A stretch of 64,000 nt of DNA from Sporosarcina ureae DSM 2281. Its GTDB lineage: Bacteria > Bacillota > Bacilli > Bacillales_A > Planococcaceae. Below the pieces are notes generated by a model that had not been told where the DNA came from, made no database searches, and saw only the letters and a list, made by a program, of their open reading frames with translations. A program made the position numbers and the translations under genes. The stretch is from assembly GCF_000425545.1 (NCBI RefSeq), contig NZ_AUDQ01000014.1, forward strand, positions 1-64,000. The letters run 5' to 3'. Of this stretch, positions 63,316 to 64,000 are shown piece by piece. How positions within the stretch are numbered: position 1 is the stretch's first letter; every line of letters begins with the position of its first letter.

Positions 63316-63840
63316 ATGGAACAACTGATAATTTTGGTCATTATGCTGGCTTTAGGATCTTTATTCGGTAAAAAGAAAGACCAAGAGAAACCAGATCAAC
63401 AACCGAAGCGTCCGCCTAGTCAGCAATGGCCAGCTCAACCAACTCAACGTCAAATGAATCAGAGAGAACCTCAGCGTACGAATGCTACTCCTGTAGAGAA
63501 GCCGCGTTCGTTGAAAGAGTTATCTAAGAATCTATTCGAGGATATTCAAAAGGAATTCCAAGATCTCCAACAAGAAACGAAAGAATCTGAGCAACCTGTA
63601 AAGACACAGGCGCCTCAGTCTGAAATCTTCTATGCAGAGCCTAAGAAGCCGGCTAAACCCGCTTCTACACCGCGTTCGGAGCGCCAAACGGGCAGAGGTA
63701 GGCTGCATGGAGAGAAGCAGACCAGTATTCTTGAAGATGAACAAATTTTGCAAGAAGACTTGATTCCAAGAACTCCTCAGCAGATCATGCAAGGGATTGT
63801 CTATGCAGAAATTTTAGGTCCACCAAAATCAAAACGGTAA
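63316..63840 (+). CDS. Membrane-anchored hypothetical protein (YqfB position)
   Basis: A 174-residue protein with an N-terminal hydrophobic anchor (MEQLIILVIMLALGSLF) and then a long hydrophilic region rich in Gln, Pro, Lys and Arg. A coiled-coil-like stretch is KSLKELSKNLFEDIQKEFQDLQQETKESE, and the more conserved end is QIMQGIVYAEILGPPKSKR. Its place after floA matches B. subtilis yqfB, but similarity to that protein was not established. It may be a partner of FloA. ATG at 63316 follows GGGAAGGGGATGC. Confidence 0.7.
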   Translation: MEQLIILVIMLALGSLFGKKKDQEKPDQQPKRPPSQQWPAQPTQRQMNQREPQRTNATPVEKPRSLKELSKNLFEDIQKEFQDLQQETKESEQPVKTQAPQSEIFYAEPKKPAKPASTPRSERQTGRGRLHGEKQTSILEDEQILQEDLIPRTPQQIMQGIVYAEILGPPKSKR

Positions 63841-63847
63841 TCATGCC

Positions 63848-63886
63848 GCCCCCTGTCTTTTCATAGGATGAGACAGGGGGTTTTTT
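63848..63886 (+). terminator. Terminator after the floA operon
   Basis: CCCCCTGTCT pairs with AGACAGGGGG around TTTCATAGGATG, followed by T6. The T-run ends two bases before the next ATG, so it also fills the leader of the yqfC-type gene. Confidence 0.8.
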
Positions 63887-63887
63887 C

Positions 63888-64000
63888 ATGAAAAAATTAT
63901 TCGCACTTCATCCATCCATTATTCTAGATGAATTCAACTCATTGCGGATTACTGGTAACTATCGCTTGCTCGCATTAAGCGAACAATCCGTATCCTTTCA
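63888..64000 (+). CDS. YqfC/YabP-family sporulation protein, N-terminal part (runs off right edge)
   Basis: The visible 37 codons read MKKLFALHPSIILDEFNSLR, then ITGNYRLLALSEQSVSF. The LDEF-LRITGNYRLLALSEQSV segment fits the YabP/YqfC fold, and the place after floA matches yqfC in B. subtilis, a gene expressed in the mother cell under SigE. No ribosome binding site is seen because the upstream terminator fills the space, so the exact start is uncertain. Confidence 0.7.
   Translation, partial: MKKLFALHPSIILDEFNSLRITGNYRLLALSEQSVSF

Overview
This 64 kb window looks like a chromosomal segment from an endospore-forming Firmicute of the Bacillales, most likely the Planococcaceae (Sporosarcina or a close relative). 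The evidence is the sporulation genes (an uninterrupted sigK, gpr, spoIIP, a YqfC-type gene at the right edge), the Bacillus-like gene order from rarA to floA, T-box leaders, a CIRCE operator, strong AGGAGG ribosome binding sites and frequent TTG/GTG starts. The genus is inferred from protein flavour and gene order; no search was run.

Region 1 (1-7.5 kb) is accessory and AT-rich. It opens with the left end of an IS21-type element and continues as a cassette-like series of small same-strand genes: short membrane proteins, a lipoprotein, a SAP-domain protein, a YghU-type GST, a gene remnant, and a Fic toxin with a very small VbhA-like antitoxin. Copies of one two-hairpin repeat of about 40 bp sit in most of the gaps between them. 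A MATE transporter and another small membrane protein follow. This repeat/cassette arrangement is the main candidate for something undescribed.

Region 2 (7.5-18.5 kb) holds RNase HI, a small zinc-finger protein, a cold-shock protein, an LrgAB/CidAB pair, NAD synthesis (nifS and niaR divergent from nadC-nadA, with nadB missing from its usual place), proline synthesis (proBA behind a T-box with a likely Pro specifier), ilvE and a lipoprotein.

Region 3 (18.5-34.8 kb) is conserved backbone: rarA, cymR, a cysteine desulfurase, mnmA, a TPR protein, recD2, T-box-alaS, an IreB-like gene, ruvX, a DUF1292 gene, mltG, trmR, udk, greA, a YrrS-like gene and mtnN. It covers sulfur transfer to tRNA, recombination, wobble-uridine modification and cell-wall synthesis.

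Region 4 (34.8-45 kb) carries sigK on the minus strand, then the yqeG-yqeH-aroE-yhbY-nadD-yqeK-rsfS-yqeM cluster (ribosome maturation and NAD synthesis), the comEA-comEB-comEC DNA-uptake operon, and two small minus-strand genes (yqzM and an unknown 54-codon gene).

Region 5 (45-64 kb) contains holA, rpsT, gpr, spoIIP, lepA, hemW, the CIRCE-controlled hrcA-grpE-dnaK-dnaJ heat-shock cluster, prmA, rsmE, mtaB, deoC, rpsU, an NfeD-type protease gene, floA, a membrane-anchored hypothetical gene and the start of a YqfC-family gene. No tRNA, rRNA or CRISPR array was recognised.
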